From Paenibacillus algorifonticola (GTDB lineage Bacteria > Bacillota > Bacilli > Paenibacillales > Paenibacillaceae), in contig NZ_LAQO01000025.1 in the NCBI RefSeq assembly GCF_000971975.1, positions 62,001 to 126,000 of the forward strand: DNA of 64,000 bases, read 5' to 3'. Positions 63,435-64,000 of this stretch are shown piece after piece; within the stretch, counting starts at the first letter, position 1, and the number at the start of each line of letters is the position of its first letter. The notes beneath the pieces are model-generated. The model saw nothing but the letters and a program-made list of their open reading frames with translations, ran no database searches and had not been told where the DNA came from. Both the position numbers and the translations under genes were made by a program.

Positions 63435-64000
63435 TTAACCTTTAATCGTTAAAATCGGTTCTACTTCGGCTACGACTTGGGCCATGCCGTGTTCTTCATG
63501 GGATTCAATAATGGCATTGATATCCTTGTAAGCATAAGGAGCTTCTTTCTTTAATTCCTCTTCCCATTTCTTCAAAATATCCGGCCTCGATTTAATATCA
63601 TTGCGATTCGGATCAATCGGCGTGACCACATTAAACTTGGCAATAAATTCACGGAATAAAGCATCATCCACCTTGATCGAGTCGCCTCGGGAAAGGCTTC
63701 TGCCCGCGCCATGGCTGGCACTGAACAGGCTCTCCCGATTTCCGAGTCCTGCAAGGATATAGCTTTTTGCGCCCATCGATCCCGGGATGAATACAGGCTC
63801 CCCCGTATATTGGAAAGGCGTGTTCATCATTTGTTCTGCCGACTTCGCTGTGCAGGCCCCTTTGCGGTGGATAAAGCCCGCGCTACCATCAATCGTCTCT
63901 TCCCAAACAAAGTTATGCGGCGCATCGTACAGCAATTTATAATCGAATGAATTCAGACTTTGATGCAATGCTTTTTGCAGCATGAGTCCCAAAAACAAGC
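63435..64000 (-). CDS. rtcB: RtcB-family RNA ligase (partial)
   Basis: The 188 visible C-terminal codons of an RtcB tRNA/RNA ligase; the N-terminal part lies beyond the right edge. Signatures: APHNFVWEE (His in the Mn site), HRKGACTAKSAEQM, GEPVFIPGSMGAKSYIL and SASHGAGRSLSR, where the His is the residue that becomes guanylated, then HGMAQVVAEVEPILTIKG at the C-terminus. The enzyme joins 3'-phosphate or 2',3'-cyclic phosphate RNA ends to 5'-OH ends with GTP and Mn2+. No start is in the window. Confidence 0.95.
   Translation of the reverse strand, partial: LFLGLMLQKALHQSLNSFDYKLLYDAPHNFVWEETIDGSAGFIHRKGACTAKSAEQMMNTPFQYTGEPVFIPGSMGAKSYILAGLGNRESLFSASHGAGRSLSRGDSIKVDDALFREFIAKFNVVTPIDPNRNDIKSRPDILKKWEEELKKEAPYAYKDINAIIESHEEHGMAQVVAEVEPILTIKG

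Overview
The window looks like a chromosomal segment of a spore-forming, plant-polymer-degrading member of the Paenibacillaceae (Paenibacillus or a close relative). I infer this from the sporulation genes (ylbJ, yunB, lytH), the lytH/lipA/yutD neighbourhood also known from Bacillus, the membrane-anchored AraC-type sugar regulators, an S-layer-homology (SLH) anchored arabinofuranosidase and the frequent TTG/GTG starts. No rRNA, tRNA, prophage, insertion sequence or CRISPR array was seen.

Layout. (1) 1-12582 is a pectin/hemicellulose locus: a sugar ABC transporter (lipoprotein cut by the left edge plus two permeases), a membrane-bound AraC regulator, GH43, GH28, a cupin-AraC regulator, a CE8 pectinesterase, an alpha/beta-hydrolase esterase and a GH105 unsaturated uronyl hydrolase. 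(2) 12583-15180 holds a 32-residue membrane peptide, ylbJ and nadK. (3) 15179-39817 is a large iron-acquisition region. It contains five tandem NtaA/DszA-type flavin (LLM) monooxygenases with a small AraC gene; a siderophore ABC importer (lipoprotein, two FecCD permeases) with a nitroreductase; a divergent Btr-like AraC regulator fused to a siderophore-binding domain; and a seven-gene staphyloferrin-B-like NIS siderophore operon. That operon includes a fused NIS synthetase/PLP decarboxylase and a sixth LLM monooxygenase. Fur-type operators lie before the importer, before the LLM array and before the siderophore operon. (4) 39957-48236 is mostly housekeeping and sporulation: yutD, lipA, lytH, a five-fold 97-bp repeat array, a WYL regulator, a DinB-like protein, yunB, small hypothetical genes and an AT-rich two-gene insertion. 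(5) 48288-64000 carries cell-envelope genes: an LtaS-like synthase, TetR/YhgE, SRPBCC, DUF4395, a 1707-residue SLH-anchored GH51 enzyme, a secreted YCF48-like protein, an OatA-like acyltransferase, and rtcB cut by the right edge.

How the parts fit. SbnA and SbnB would make L-2,3-diaminopropionate and 2-oxoglutarate. The three NIS modules and the decarboxylase would build a carboxylate siderophore, the MFS protein would export it, and the importer would bring the ferric form back under Btr-like and Fur control. The most unusual feature is that six paralogous LLM monooxygenases, from a family that oxidatively cleaves aminopolycarboxylate chelators (NTA, EDTA), sit in the same putative Fur regulon. 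I propose that they modify or break down siderophores or chelators; this is inference. A second unusual element is the 97-bp palindromic repeat, in tandem downstream of lytH and again, inverted, upstream of the Btr-like gene.
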